DNA of 58,989 nucleotides from Pseudomonas sp. HR96 (GTDB taxonomy: Bacteria > Pseudomonadota > Gammaproteobacteria > Pseudomonadales > Pseudomonadaceae): the NCBI RefSeq assembly GCF_034059295.1, contig NZ_CP139143.1:1-58989 (forward strand), given 5' to 3'. The notes below the pieces were generated by a model, which was given only the letters and a program-made list of their open reading frames with translations, made no database searches and was not told the origin of the DNA. Made by a program: the position numbers and the translations under genes. Of the stretch, positions 23,662-31,134 are shown piece by piece (position 1 is the first letter of the stretch; each line of letters begins with the position of its first letter).

Positions 23662-24235
23662 CACTCGATCTTGCCTGTTTTTTGTATCCGCTCACGCGGA
23701 GGCCTTGTCACGCCTGCGATTTAGTGAGGTTTTCAACGCAGGCCGAGGCGGCTCTACAGCGGTCGTCTTGCCTGCAAAATCGCCTGTTTCTGACCCTAAA
23801 ACACCCTTGTTTTGACGCTGCGCCGGCGAGGCCCGGAACAGCTTGTAATTAAATGAAATTTTATACCCCTTCCAGTTTCCCCCCTTCGGGTAAAAACAGG
23901 GCTTTACGAGGTGAAACCACCTCATACAGCATTAATGCCCACGCATTTCGTGCCTACGGCACGGCGTGGCAGCGGCGAGCTTACGATAGAGCTAGAGCCC
24001 GTCTAAGCGGCCCAGGGCGATAAAGCCGCCCTGCCCTGGCCTGCGGCCACCCTACGGGCGCTAAGACCCGGATAAATCGCCCCAAGGGGCTCAACCGGGC
24101 GCGTGTGCGCGCGGGCTCAGGATATTCAGTAGCTCCTGAACCTACGCCTTGTGCCTTCGGTGAAGGCATGCGTTTTGGACCTTCCAGCGGTGATCGATCA
24201 AAAGACGTGTCACGGCAAGGAGCGATCCGCTAAAG
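23662..24235. other. Probable origin of replication region
   Basis: A 574-bp gene-free stretch downstream of repA, where IncFII/IncI-type initiators act. It includes an AT-rich patch around 23845-23875 (TAATTAAATGAAATTTTATA) flanked by GC-rich sequence, and an inverted repeat CAGGGCG...CGCCCTG at about 24015-24032. I see no iteron array and no exact DnaA box, so ori assignment rests on position and composition. Confidence 0.4.
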
Positions 24236-24255
24236 TACTGTCTATAGATACAGTA
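24236..24255 (+). promoter_or_regulatory. LexA-binding (SOS) box
   Basis: TACTGTCTATAGATACAGTA matches the CTGT-N8-ACAG LexA consensus, with TACTGT/ACAGTA arms perfect over 6 bp each. It ends 8 bases before the DUF1654 start and would put that gene, and possibly rulAB beyond it, under SOS control. Confidence 0.92.
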
Positions 24256-24263
24256 TCAAGGCA

Positions 24264-24517
24264 ATGGAAATGGCAAAGAAAGCGGCGCCACCGCGTCAAC
24301 CGGATTCCTATGAACTGCTGGGGATGCGTCTGCAGCGCGCCATCAACAGTCCCGCCGCGCAGCGGACCAAATCCGCGCTCTGGAGCGCCTGGCCGATGAT
24401 CGTGCAGACGATTGGAACCGGATCATGGAAGAGCTGGGCGACACCGATAACGTCACGCTCGCCCATCGCGACGATGGCCACGTCCAGGTGTTCTGGACCG
24501 TACCCCAAGAAGACTGA
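24264..24517 (+). pseudogene. DUF1654 family gene with a one-base frameshift
   Basis: The frame from ATG 24264 encodes MEMAKKAAPPRQPDSYELLG to SPAAQRTKSAL, then turns into an implausible sequence. One base out of phase, from about 24378, the sequence continues LERLADDRADDWNRIMEELG, TDNVTLAHRDDGHVQVFWTVPQED and stops at 24517. Joined, the halves give an 83-85 residue DUF1654 protein, a Pseudomonas family often found in SOS-controlled or plasmid contexts. Loss of one C in CTC(C)TGGAG explains the break. Either a real mutation or a sequencing error. Directly downstream of the LexA box. Confidence 0.75.
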
Positions 24518-24531
24518 ACACGAACCCTTTT

Positions 24532-24551
24532 GCCCGTATTCGGGCTTTTTT
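24532..24551 (+). terminator. Intrinsic terminator between the DUF1654 gene and rulA
   Basis: GCCCG, loop TATT, CGGGC, then TTTTTT. Its position after the SOS-box-driven gene and before rulA suggests attenuation of rulAB or a separate rulA promoter. Confidence 0.75.
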
Positions 24552-24573
24552 CAACACGTTGATGGTGACACCC

Positions 24574-25005
24574 ATGTCGTACTCGATCATAGGCCCCTTG
24601 CAGGAACAAGGCGTGCCCCTCCCGCTTTACTCCCACCTGGTACCCGCAGGTTTCCCTTCGCCGGCAGCTGACCACCTGGAAAAACATATTTCTCTGGACG
24701 AGCTGTTCGAGATTCGAGCCCCGCATGTGTACCTGGTGAAGATCGAGGGCGACAGCATGATGGGCGCCGGCATCTATTCCGGCGACCTGGTGATCGTGGA
24801 TCGGGGCCGTGAGGCTCAGCATGGCGACATCGTGATTGCGGCGCTCAACACCGAGCCGCTGTGCAAGCGGCTGCACAAGAGCGGCGGCAAAGTCATTCTG
24901 ATGTCGGAAAACAAAGGCTACCCGCCGCGTTACATCCTGGAAGGTGACGAGCTGGCCATCTGGGGAGTGGTTCGCTACAGCGTGCGCGATCATGCCTACG
25001 CATGA
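24574..25005 (+). CDS. rulA: RulA, UmuD-like LexA/S24-family protein
   Basis: 143 residues from the ATG at 24574. The self-cleaving peptidase fold is evident: DHLEKHISLDELFEIRAPHVYLVKIEGDSMMGAGIYSGDLVIVDRG, with Ser in GDSM as nucleophile, and HGDIVIAALNTEPLCKRLHKSGGKVILMSEN with the catalytic Lys in CKRL. The Ala-Gly cleavage site (PAGFPSP, about 25-26) is present, so RecA-stimulated cleavage to the active form is expected. It partners RulB to form a translesion polymerase V. The last 14 bases overlap rulB. Confidence 0.92.
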   Translation: MSYSIIGPLQEQGVPLPLYSHLVPAGFPSPAADHLEKHISLDELFEIRAPHVYLVKIEGDSMMGAGIYSGDLVIVDRGREAQHGDIVIAALNTEPLCKRLHKSGGKVILMSENKGYPPRYILEGDELAIWGVVRYSVRDHAYA

Positions 25006-26272
25006 GCCTGTCTTTGCGCTGATCGACTGTAATTCCTTCTACGCAAGCTGCGAGCGTGTGTTCCGGCCCGACCTGGCCAAGACACCGATCGTTGTCCTTT
25101 CCAACAACGATGGGTGCGTGATTGCCCGCAGCTATGACGCCAAGCCCTTCGTCAAAATGGGTGCGCCCTACTTCCAGATCAAGGACATGCTGCGCAAGGA
25201 AGGCATCGTCGCCTTCAGCAGCAATTACGCGCTGTACGGGCAAATTTCCGAGCGCGTGATGTCGGTGATCGAGTCCATGGTGCCGGCACTGGAGATCTAC
25301 TCCATTGACGAAGCCTTCGCGCTGCTGACCGGCGTACCGGGCAGCCTCGATGCGCTCGGGCGCACGCTGCGCGCTCGCATACTGCAATGCACCGGTATCC
25401 CGGTCGGTGTGGGCATCGCCAAAACCAAGACCCTGGCCAAGCTGGCCAACCACACGGCCAAGCGCCTTCAGCAGCAGACCGGGGGGGTGGTCGATATCTG
25501 CGATCCTTTCAAACGCGATTGGGTGCTGCGCAACACAGCTGTTGAAGAGGTGTGGGGTGTAGGCCGCAAGCTCAAGGCGCACTTGCAGGCCATGGGCATT
25601 CAGACCGCCATGGACCTGGCCAAGGCCGATGCGCGCACGCTGCGCATGAAATTCAGCGTGGTGTTGGAGAAAACGGCGCGCGAGCTCGCCGGCACACCGT
25701 GCCTGGAACTGGACGACCCCGACCCGCCGAAGCAGGAAATCTGCTGTAGCCGGATGTTTGGCAAACGGCTGACCGAGATCGAGCCGATCAAGGAGGCGGT
25801 GGCCACCTACGTCCAGCGCGCCGCCGAAAAGCTGCGGGCACAGAATTCACTCTGCAAGAAAATCCGCGTGAGCGTGCGCACAGGCATGTTCAATCCCGAC
25901 GAAGCCAAGTACGCCAATGGCATCCTGGTCGAGCTGCCCTACCCCACCAATGACGTCCGACTGATCACCAAGGCCGCCGTCCAGGCCATCGACCATCTGT
26001 TCAGGCCTGGCTTTCGCTACAGCAAGGCCGAGGTGCTGCTGATGGATTTGCGGCAACCTGGTGAGTTCACCGACGATTTGTTTGCCACGTTGCAGCCGGT
26101 GGCCACCAACAAGCTGATGGGCGTCCTGGACGAAATTAACGGTCGTTGGGGACGCGGCACCCTGCGCGCAGCGAGCGTGCCGGCGAATCCTGACTGGGCC
26201 ATGCGCCGCGAGCTCATGAGCCAGAGTTACACAACCAGGCTCGACCAGTTGTGGACCGTGAAGGCCAACTAA
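24992..26272 (+). CDS. rulB: RulB, UmuC-like error-prone DNA polymerase V subunit
   Basis: 426 residues from the ATG at 24992. Y-family polymerase motifs: FALIDCNSFYASCERVF (first catalytic Asp), VVLSNNDGCVIARS, EIYSIDEAFA (catalytic Asp-Glu), GIPVGVGIAKTKTLAKLANH, and the helix-hairpin-helix WGVGRKLKAHLQAMGI. The C-terminal UmuC-specific tail (LMGVLDEINGRWGRGTLRAASV) is present. Full length. In Pseudomonas plasmids rulAB gives UV tolerance and mutagenesis, and rulB is a frequent insertion target, but here it is uninterrupted. Confidence 0.95.
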   Translation: MPTHEPVFALIDCNSFYASCERVFRPDLAKTPIVVLSNNDGCVIARSYDAKPFVKMGAPYFQIKDMLRKEGIVAFSSNYALYGQISERVMSVIESMVPALEIYSIDEAFALLTGVPGSLDALGRTLRARILQCTGIPVGVGIAKTKTLAKLANHTAKRLQQQTGGVVDICDPFKRDWVLRNTAVEEVWGVGRKLKAHLQAMGIQTAMDLAKADARTLRMKFSVVLEKTARELAGTPCLELDDPDPPKQEICCSRMFGKRLTEIEPIKEAVATYVQRAAEKLRAQNSLCKKIRVSVRTGMFNPDEAKYANGILVELPYPTNDVRLITKAAVQAIDHLFRPGFRYSKAEVLLMDLRQPGEFTDDLFATLQPVATNKLMGVLDEINGRWGRGTLRAASVPANPDWAMRRELMSQSYTTRLDQLWTVKAN

Positions 26273-26356
26273 CCAGGTAGCCGGGATATGCGACCGACCT
26301 ACAGACCCTGGCGCAGGTCATATACACAGTGAGCCAACTCGATAAGCGAGGTTTGT

Positions 26357-27052
26357 ATGTGTGGTCGATTCGTGATGTCCCGGTCCATGGAGGAATACGT
26401 CCAGGAGCTCGACCCGCAGGGTGACCTGTTCGCGAAAGTGGACAAGACGCCGATCAAGCGATTCAACGTGGCCCCAAGCACCGACGTCCAAGTGATCCAC
26501 GTAGAGCCCGATGGCCTGCACATCAGTCCGATTCATTGGGGCTGGAAGCGCGAAGTCTCATGGCCTAAGCCCAGGGTGGTACAGCCGATCAATGCGCGTA
26601 TTGAGACGATTGCCAAGGGCCGGTTCTACAAAACGCTCTTTCCAGAGCACCGAGCGCTGATACCCGCAGATGGCTGGTACGAATGGGTCCGTGACGACTT
26701 GGACGAAAAGAAGAAACAGCCGTTTTTCATTCGGCTGAAAACCCGTAAGCCCATGTTCTTTGCTGGCTTGGCCCAGGCCAAACCGGGTGCATCAGAGGAC
26801 GAGCCACCGGGCTTTCTGATCATCACCAGCAACTCGGATTCCGGGATGCTCGATATCCATGATAGGAGGCCTGTTGTGCTGTCTCCCGAGCTTGCGCGTG
26901 AGTGGATTTCGCCAGGGCTAGGCAAAGATCGAGCGAAGGAGATTGCCCGAGATTACAGCCAGCCCGTGGAGGATTTTGAGTGGTTTCCGGTTTCCAAGGA
27001 CGTAGGAAACGTGCGTAACAAAGGTGAATACCTTGTCAAGTCTCTAGATTGA
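26357..27052 (+). CDS. SOS-response-associated peptidase (SRAP, YedK/HMCES-like)
   Basis: 231 residues. The hallmark N-terminus MCGRFV gives Cys2 after Met removal, the residue that crosslinks abasic sites in single-stranded DNA. Conserved blocks follow: RFNVAPSTDVQVI, PINARIETI, RALIPADGWYEW with the active-site Glu, and IITSNSDSGMLDIHDRRPVVL with the His. The family protects abasic sites in ssDNA, which suits a plasmid that enters cells as single strands and carries a mutagenic polymerase. Upstream CATATACACAG is only a poor LexA-like half-site. Confidence 0.93.
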   Translation: MCGRFVMSRSMEEYVQELDPQGDLFAKVDKTPIKRFNVAPSTDVQVIHVEPDGLHISPIHWGWKREVSWPKPRVVQPINARIETIAKGRFYKTLFPEHRALIPADGWYEWVRDDLDEKKKQPFFIRLKTRKPMFFAGLAQAKPGASEDEPPGFLIITSNSDSGMLDIHDRRPVVLSPELAREWISPGLGKDRAKEIARDYSQPVEDFEWFPVSKDVGNVRNKGEYLVKSLD

Positions 27053-27198
27053 TTGCGTCATTGCGTCATTGCGTCATTGCGTTAAATTGTCTTGTGCAGA
27101 GTGTGGATCAGCGTTATCCTTCGTGGCGTCAATTAACGCAATGACTAAATGACTAAATGACGCAATGAAGCATTAACGCAATGACGCATTATGCGTCA
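27053..27198. repeat. Partition-site repeats upstream of parA
   Basis: Four direct 8-bp repeats TTGCGTCA/TTGCGTTA occupy 27053-27084. From 27134 to 27189, seven phased 8-bp units in the other orientation follow (TAACGCAA, TGACTAAA twice, TGACGCAA, TGAAGCAT, TAACGCAA, TGACGCAT). The block ends with TGACGCATTATGCGTCA, a 17-bp perfect palindrome with a central T. This is likely the par operator/centromere bound by the ribbon-helix-helix protein at 27927. Confidence 0.78.
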
Positions 27199-27213
27199 GG
27201 ATCTGGGGATGAT

Positions 27214-27870
27214 ATGGCACTTCGAATCGGTACGGCTTCGCAAAAAGGCGGCGTTTACAAGAGCGCAATTGCCAGGGCTCTTGCAACGACTTATGCGTCT
27301 GCAGGGTGGGCGGTAAAGATCTGTGACCTTGATATCGACCAGTCTACTTGCCATGACTGGAACCTTCGCCGTATCAAGGCTGGTATTGAACCGATGATCC
27401 GCGTCGAAACGTTTGGCACTTTTAGCCAAGCGCTGAAGGCATCAAGCTCGGATGACGTCGATCTGCTCATATTCGATGGTGGCCCCCAAGCGACCGCAGG
27501 TACCGTCGATATGGGTAAATCAGTTGACCTGATGATCCTCCCAACCGGACTCAGCTTGGATGACTTAACACCGACCGTACGTTTGGCTAACAGGCTGGTT
27601 GATAAGCATGGAATTTCGCCAGATCGTATCGCGTTGGCATTGGTTCGCGGCGGCGATAGCGATAAGGAAATTGTCGAAGCGCGCTCCTATCTATCGGCAA
27701 CGCCCTATCATTTGCTCGCTGGTACTCTTTACGAGAAAGTTCTATACCGACGCGCTCATGATGCTGGTTTCTCTGTTACGGAAGTGACGCATAAGGGGCT
27801 ACGTGACCAGGCAGATCGCTTGGTCCAATCAATCGTTGACCGATTAGCCTCGCTGCCGCAAAATGCGTGA
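27214..27870 (+). CDS. parA: ParA-type partition ATPase (ParF-like)
   Basis: 218 residues from the ATG at 27214, with GGGGA upstream; an ATG at 27181 lies within the repeats. A deviant Walker A, SQKGGVYKSAIAR, with the signature lysine, is followed by the Walker A' region KICDLDIDQSTCHDW and Walker B-like LLIFDGGPQATAG. The small size without an N-terminal DNA-binding domain matches ParF/type Ib ParA. It is followed by an RHH partner gene, and repeats occur on both sides. Confidence 0.88.
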   Translation: MALRIGTASQKGGVYKSAIARALATTYASAGWAVKICDLDIDQSTCHDWNLRRIKAGIEPMIRVETFGTFSQALKASSSDDVDLLIFDGGPQATAGTVDMGKSVDLMILPTGLSLDDLTPTVRLANRLVDKHGISPDRIALALVRGGDSDKEIVEARSYLSATPYHLLAGTLYEKVLYRRAHDAGFSVTEVTHKGLRDQADRLVQSIVDRLASLPQNA

Positions 27871-27880
27871 AAGCGTTATT

Positions 27881-27912
27881 TAACGAAATGACGCATTAAC
27901 GTTATGACGCAA
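27881..27912. repeat. Partition-site repeats between parA and the RHH gene
   Basis: Four phased 8-bp units of the same kind as at 27053: TAACGAAA, TGACGCAT, TAACGTTA, TGACGCAA. They end immediately before the AAAGGAG ribosome site of the RHH gene, so bound protein could also block translation or transcription there. Confidence 0.7.
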
Positions 27913-27926
27913 AAGGAGTGTCTACA

Positions 27927-28181
27927 ATGGCCGCCATCCCCAAACCGCCTGCACGGCTATCCGGCAAAGGCACACCACCGACCAGCGACATCCCATCAAC
28001 GGTTGTGGGCAATAACACCGAGAAGCCAGAAGCGAAAAAAGAAGTGCCTATGAATCTGCGTGTCCCAGACGAATTCAAAAGGCGCGTAGACCAATTCGCC
28101 TTGGATCATCGGACAAGCGTTAAGAAAATTACCATGCAAGCCCTGGAAGAGTTGATGAACAGGGCAGGGGCCGGACAGTAG
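27927..28181 (+). CDS. Ribbon-helix-helix partition protein (ParG-like)
   Basis: 84 residues from the ATG at 27927 after AAAGGAG. A flexible, basic and Pro-rich N-terminal half (to about 40) is followed by an RHH fold: VPMNLRVPDEFKRRVDQFALDHRTSVKKITMQALEELMNR. This is the layout of ParG (disordered tail plus RHH), the centromere-binding partner of ParF ATPases. Flanked on both sides by 8-bp repeats, its presumed binding sites. Named ParG-like by structure and context, not by close sequence match. Confidence 0.75.
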   Translation: MAAIPKPPARLSGKGTPPTSDIPSTVVGNNTEKPEAKKEVPMNLRVPDEFKRRVDQFALDHRTSVKKITMQALEELMNRAGAGQ

Positions 28182-28230
28182 CCATATCGCAATTTTCGGA
28201 AAGCTCCTGGTTTGCGCATGCCGTATGTCA

Positions 28231-28278
28231 GCGTTAAAAAGTCAATGCGTTAAAGAGTCATTGCGTCAAATAACGCAT
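28231..28278. repeat. Partition-site repeats downstream of the RHH gene
   Basis: Six phased 8-bp units: GCGTTAAA, AAGTCAAT, GCGTTAAA, GAGTCATT, GCGTCAAA, TAACGCAT. They are more degenerate than the upstream blocks. This third cluster lies downstream of the par operon and upstream of the next small gene. Confidence 0.6.
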
Positions 28279-28293
28279 GTTGAGATATTTCCT

Positions 28294-28520
28294 ATGTACG
28301 ATTCTCAGCCTCCTGTGATCGTGACTGAAACCGAAGCACTACGTCGTGATGCAGACCGCTATCGATGGCTGCGCGCTCATGCTGTGCGTATCCAGGGCAG
28401 TGAGGTTTGGTATGCGGGCGTGGCCTTGGATATCGCGTAGATGTAGGCCGTGACCATGTGGCCGAGCTGAAGAAGACTATCCAGGAGCCTAAAAAATTGT
28501 CGCGCAAGCGTCAAACTTGA
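28294..28520 (+). pseudogene. Broken small phage/plasmid-type protein gene
   Basis: From ATG 28294 the frame reads MYDSQPPVIVTETEALRRDADRYRWLRAH, a pattern common in small phage and plasmid proteins (RDADRYRWLR), up to VALDIA and a TAG at 28438-28440. One frame over, the sequence continues VDVGRDHVAELKKTIQEPKKLSRKRQT to a TGA at 28518-28520, as such proteins usually end. A single-base loss near GATATCGCG(T)AG would account for it. Function unknown. Confidence 0.45.
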
Positions 28521-28541
28521 ATCCAGTTAAGGGTAGACACA

Positions 28542-28718
28542 ATGCGGATGCTTGAACACGGACACGAATCCATTATTGATCAAGTGTCCAACTCAATTGT
28601 GCGAAGCGCTACAAGCCACAGCGTCGGCGCGCTCATGCGTGGTCATGGCTTGATAGCTATCTTGGTGATATCTGCAGCGCTGATCTGTGGTGTATGGCTT
28701 CTCAAGCGGGTTTTTTAG
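28542..28718 (+). CDS. Small single-span membrane protein (58 aa)
   Basis: From the ATG at 28542 to TAG 28718. The N-terminal half (MRMLEHGHESIIDQVSNSIV) is polar, and one membrane helix (HGLIAILVISAALICGVWLLKRVF) forms the C-terminus with a positive end. A weak ribosome site (AAGGGTAG) precedes it. Unknown family. Small toxins and plasmid-encoded membrane peptides share this size and layout, but nothing here proves that. Confidence 0.45.
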   Translation: MRMLEHGHESIIDQVSNSIVRSATSHSVGALMRGHGLIAILVISAALICGVWLLKRVF

Positions 28719-28896
28719 GCGACTAGGCGGCCCCGTCTGCCCGTCATTAAGACGGGATTTGATAGTACAGATCCGAGAAAAATCTAACATCCCGTCGCCC
28801 GTTCACCCAAGCCCCGTCCCTCGATGGGGCCGAGGACGTAGAAACGGGCCAATTTCGGCACGATCCAGTCGGACAACACCCAAGAGGGCAAAGCAA

Positions 28897-29241
28897 ATGG
28901 CTGTGGTTATCGACACGTGCCAGCTGCCCGACCAGCGAGCCTACCGGCCCACTGGCGGCGGCCACCACCACGGTCTCGCCGGCTCGGGGCTTGCCGCTTT
29001 CCAATCGTTGCTCCCGCGCATTGCTGCTGTAGGTTCCGCGCTAGATGTGTTGGCCAGCGTCACTGATACGAGCGAGCGCGTGTCAGAGCCTAAGACACCA
29101 GAGCAGCAGGCTGCCATGCAGCAGGTGAACATCGAGCGTGGCAAATTGTATGAGGATTTGCTTACGTTACTGGTCAAGCCCCATGCCAAGCGTGCCGCTG
29201 AAGCTGCGGCGTTGCGGGCAGTTTTCGCCCAGGTATCCTGA
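28897..29241 (+). CDS. Hypothetical protein (114 aa), possibly cut by a stop
   Basis: From the ATG at 28897, after AGAGGGCAAAGCAA. It encodes MAVVIDTCQLPDQRAYRPTGGGHHHG and a helical remainder (TPEQQAAMQQVNIERGKLYEDLLTLLVKPHAKRAAEAAALRAVFAQVS). The TGA at 29239-29241 is followed in the same frame by 60 open codons with protein-like sequence (see next entry), so the stop may be a nonsense mutation. Function unknown. Confidence 0.5.
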   Translation: MAVVIDTCQLPDQRAYRPTGGGHHHGLAGSGLAAFQSLLPRIAAVGSALDVLASVTDTSERVSEPKTPEQQAAMQQVNIERGKLYEDLLTLLVKPHAKRAAEAAALRAVFAQVS

Positions 29242-29424
29242 TGCCTCAAAGATCAGCCGCTCGCTCTCGAAACGCTCGAGGCTTACTTAGAAGACGCCGC
29301 GAATAGCCATTCCGACGTGCCTCGCCTGCGGGGGTTCCTGCAAGGTTTGTACGCCGGTAAGGCGCTGACATTTGAGGACTATTGCGAAGTTGATGCCCTC
29401 ATCGTGTCGGCCTTCGATTTGTAA
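29242..29424 (+). pseudogene. In-frame continuation after the stop at 29239
   Basis: In the same frame as the preceding gene the sequence reads CLKDQPLALETLEAYLEDAA, then HSDVPRLRGFLQGLYAGKAL and EDYCEVDALIVSAFDL before a TAA at 29422-29424. There is no good start codon for it as a separate gene (only an internal GTG near 29310). It therefore looks like the 3' part of an interrupted gene, or a separate gene with an unusual start. Confidence 0.35.
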
Positions 29425-29438
29425 GGGAAAAGATTGCT

Positions 29439-29528
29439 ATGAGCCTGAAACTACGGAAGCCCTTCCGTTTGCCGGTTCCGCAAGTAAGATCTGCTCAGCC
29501 GCTGGAGTCTGCTGCTCAACTCTTTTGA
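29439..29528 (+). CDS. Possible 29-codon ORF
   Basis: ATG 29439 to TGA 29528, preceded by AAGGGAAAAGATTGCT. It encodes MSLKLRKPFRLPVPQVRSA and a few more residues. Too short to judge; only the ribosome-site-like AAGGGA supports it. Confidence 0.2.
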   Translation: MSLKLRKPFRLPVPQVRSAQPLESAAQLF

Positions 29529-29620
29529 CTTAACTGGACAGACAGCGCGCTGTGACTACCATGGGCAGACCTGCATGGCTAAGCGCTTTGCTGTGCTGTC
29601 GCCTGGGATATAGGAAAACC

Positions 29621-29998
29621 ATGATCAAACGTCTGACGAAAATCGGATTTATTTGTTGCTTAGGTTCATCGGTAGTAAGCCTGGGTTTGGGAATTTGGTC
29701 CGTTACAGGATCGCCCGCCATGAGCGGCAAGCTCGTGATTTCAGGAGGTATTTTGTTGGCTTTGGCTGGGGTTTTGCAGCTTGAGGTTAGCAATTTCTTC
29801 CAGCGCATGTTTGCCGAATACTCAGATTTGGACCGGTATCCAGGATGGGCTCCATCGCACGTTGCACGACAGGCTATAGATAACCCTGACCGACCTATAG
29901 CGACTAAGGTACGGAATCTCTTTTTCTTTGACGTCCGCACGGCGTTATGGCTGATCATTGCGGGCACATTTCTGCAACTGATCGGCGTTTGGATCTAG
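29621..29998 (+). CDS. Small integral membrane protein (125 aa)
   Basis: From the ATG at 29621, after TAGGAAAACC. Three hydrophobic segments are visible: IGFICCLGSSVVSLGLGIW (about 8-27), GKLVISGGILLALAGVLQL (about 36-54) and TALWLIIAGTFLQLIGVWI at the C-terminus. A soluble loop (about 58-105) contains PGWAPSHVARQAIDNPDRPIA. Unknown family; not a transporter by size. Confidence 0.6.
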   Translation: MIKRLTKIGFICCLGSSVVSLGLGIWSVTGSPAMSGKLVISGGILLALAGVLQLEVSNFFQRMFAEYSDLDRYPGWAPSHVARQAIDNPDRPIATKVRNLFFFDVRTALWLIIAGTFLQLIGVWI

Positions 29999-30259
29999 AT
30001 AGGTAAAGTGACGCTGAGTAGCAGTCTAGGACTGCAGATCAAACCGATAAGCGAGGCTTTCGCGTCACATACCTAAAGTGTCATAAGACTTGATAATCAA
30101 TAGTAACCGAAGTAATGTCGGAGGAGGGCCACTTGCTGCCCGCCCCCTCCGCCGTATTGGCATGGTGAAAGCGAGGTTTACCCCCTAATGGTGATTCTCA
30201 CCGGCAGGTCGCAATGGAGGGACGACACGCGTTGCGAGCCGGTATCTTGAGAACACATC

Positions 30260-30712
30260 ATGACCACGATTGAAACGCTCAAATCGCAGGCCAAGCGTCT
30301 GCGCGCCCACCTGTCAGAAAGCAACATTCCCCTGACCCACAGCCAGGTTCTCGAAGCGGTTGCTGTCATGCATGGACATCGAGACTGGAACACTGCTTCA
30401 GCCATAGCTGGCCCACCTGCAGAGCCCGTTCAAGAGCGTCAGCCCGCAATATCACTCAAAGAATTTTTGAATGGGGTGATGCGACCTAGTGCAGACATTG
30501 GGCCGGCCGATGTGCAAATCGAAGGCACGTACAGACGCGGCTACCATCAATGCGCTGCTGAGCTCATGCACGTCATGCGAGGGCCCAAGCAGATTACTGC
30601 TGCCATGTTGGAGGAATGGGTAGAGGGGGCGGGAATGGAGTGGAGAAAAGACAAGCCACTGAATCGTATGATTTTGGCGCCAGGGTTTGTGGCTACCAGG
30701 GAGGAAAAATAG
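30260..30712 (+). CDS. Hypothetical protein with glyoxalase-superfamily-associated N-terminal helix motif
   Basis: 150 residues. The N-terminus LKSQAKRLRAHLSESNIPLTHSQVLEAVAVMHGHRDWNTASAIAG matches a short domain frequently annotated at the start of glyoxalase-superfamily proteins (LKxxAKxLR, SxxLExVAxxxGxRxWNxxxA). The remainder (RRGYHQCAAELMHVMRGPKQITAAMLEEWVEG) does not show a glyoxalase metal site, so no enzyme activity should be assumed. The next gene starts 6 bases after its stop. Confidence 0.6.
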   Translation: MTTIETLKSQAKRLRAHLSESNIPLTHSQVLEAVAVMHGHRDWNTASAIAGPPAEPVQERQPAISLKEFLNGVMRPSADIGPADVQIEGTYRRGYHQCAAELMHVMRGPKQITAAMLEEWVEGAGMEWRKDKPLNRMILAPGFVATREEK

Positions 30713-30718
30713 AAATAG

Positions 30719-31054
30719 ATGCTGTTCAAGTTTTTGAATATCGAGGAGACGGCCCAGGCGCTTGTTGAATCATCAGCAACATTTTCGGCGAAATACAAGA
30801 GCCTTGGGGATGCCATCCAGTACTTGAAGCAGCAGTCTGTGGCACTTTATGAGCGAGAGTACGCTGAAGTCGAACATGCTGAATACGTCGCTGATGGTGT
30901 TCTACACGTTCCGATTTGGAGGGACGTTGGTGCTACCTACTGCGCGCTGTGCGCACCTAACCCTCCCAGAGGAGAGGAGTGGCCCATTAAATTCGTAACA
31001 CCCGGTGCTGTGTACGTCGAAATCAATTTTTGGGCGTCTCTTCCCCTCAGCTGA
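30719..31054 (+). CDS. Hypothetical protein (111 aa)
   Basis: Starts 6 bases after the preceding stop. The N-terminal half is helical (NIEETAQALVESSATFSAKYKSLGDAIQYLKQQSVALY); the C-terminal half has YCALCAPNPPRGEEW and is probably beta-rich. No family recognised. Probably cotranscribed with the upstream gene. Confidence 0.5.
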   Translation: MLFKFLNIEETAQALVESSATFSAKYKSLGDAIQYLKQQSVALYEREYAEVEHAEYVADGVLHVPIWRDVGATYCALCAPNPPRGEEWPIKFVTPGAVYVEINFWASLPLS

Positions 31055-31120
31055 TCCCTGAGAACTGTGTCAGTCGGTGCCATAGGTCGTGACGTAGGTC
31101 GTGACGTAGGAAAAACCGGT

Positions 31121-31134
31121 TGACACCGGTGTCA
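31121..31134. repeat. 14-bp perfect palindrome preceded by short direct repeats
   Basis: TGACACCGGTGTCA is a perfect 14-bp palindrome. It is preceded by two copies of AGGTCGTGACGT (31085-31096 and 31096-31107, sharing a base). The surrounding 31055-31364 stretch has no supported gene. It could be an operator or a recombination site; nothing confirms either. Confidence 0.45.

Noticed and set aside
24893..25582. 229-codon minus-strand frame across rulA/rulB
   Set aside because: Overlaps two certain genes completely and shows no domain pattern.
26290..26350. Possible LexA box before the SRAP gene
   Set aside because: Only one half (ATATACACAG) resembles the consensus; the other half and spacing do not fit CTGT-N8-ACAG.
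27053..27198. CRISPR-like tandem repeats
   Set aside because: The repeats are 8 bp with no spacers and flank a partition operon, so they are centromere or operator repeats.
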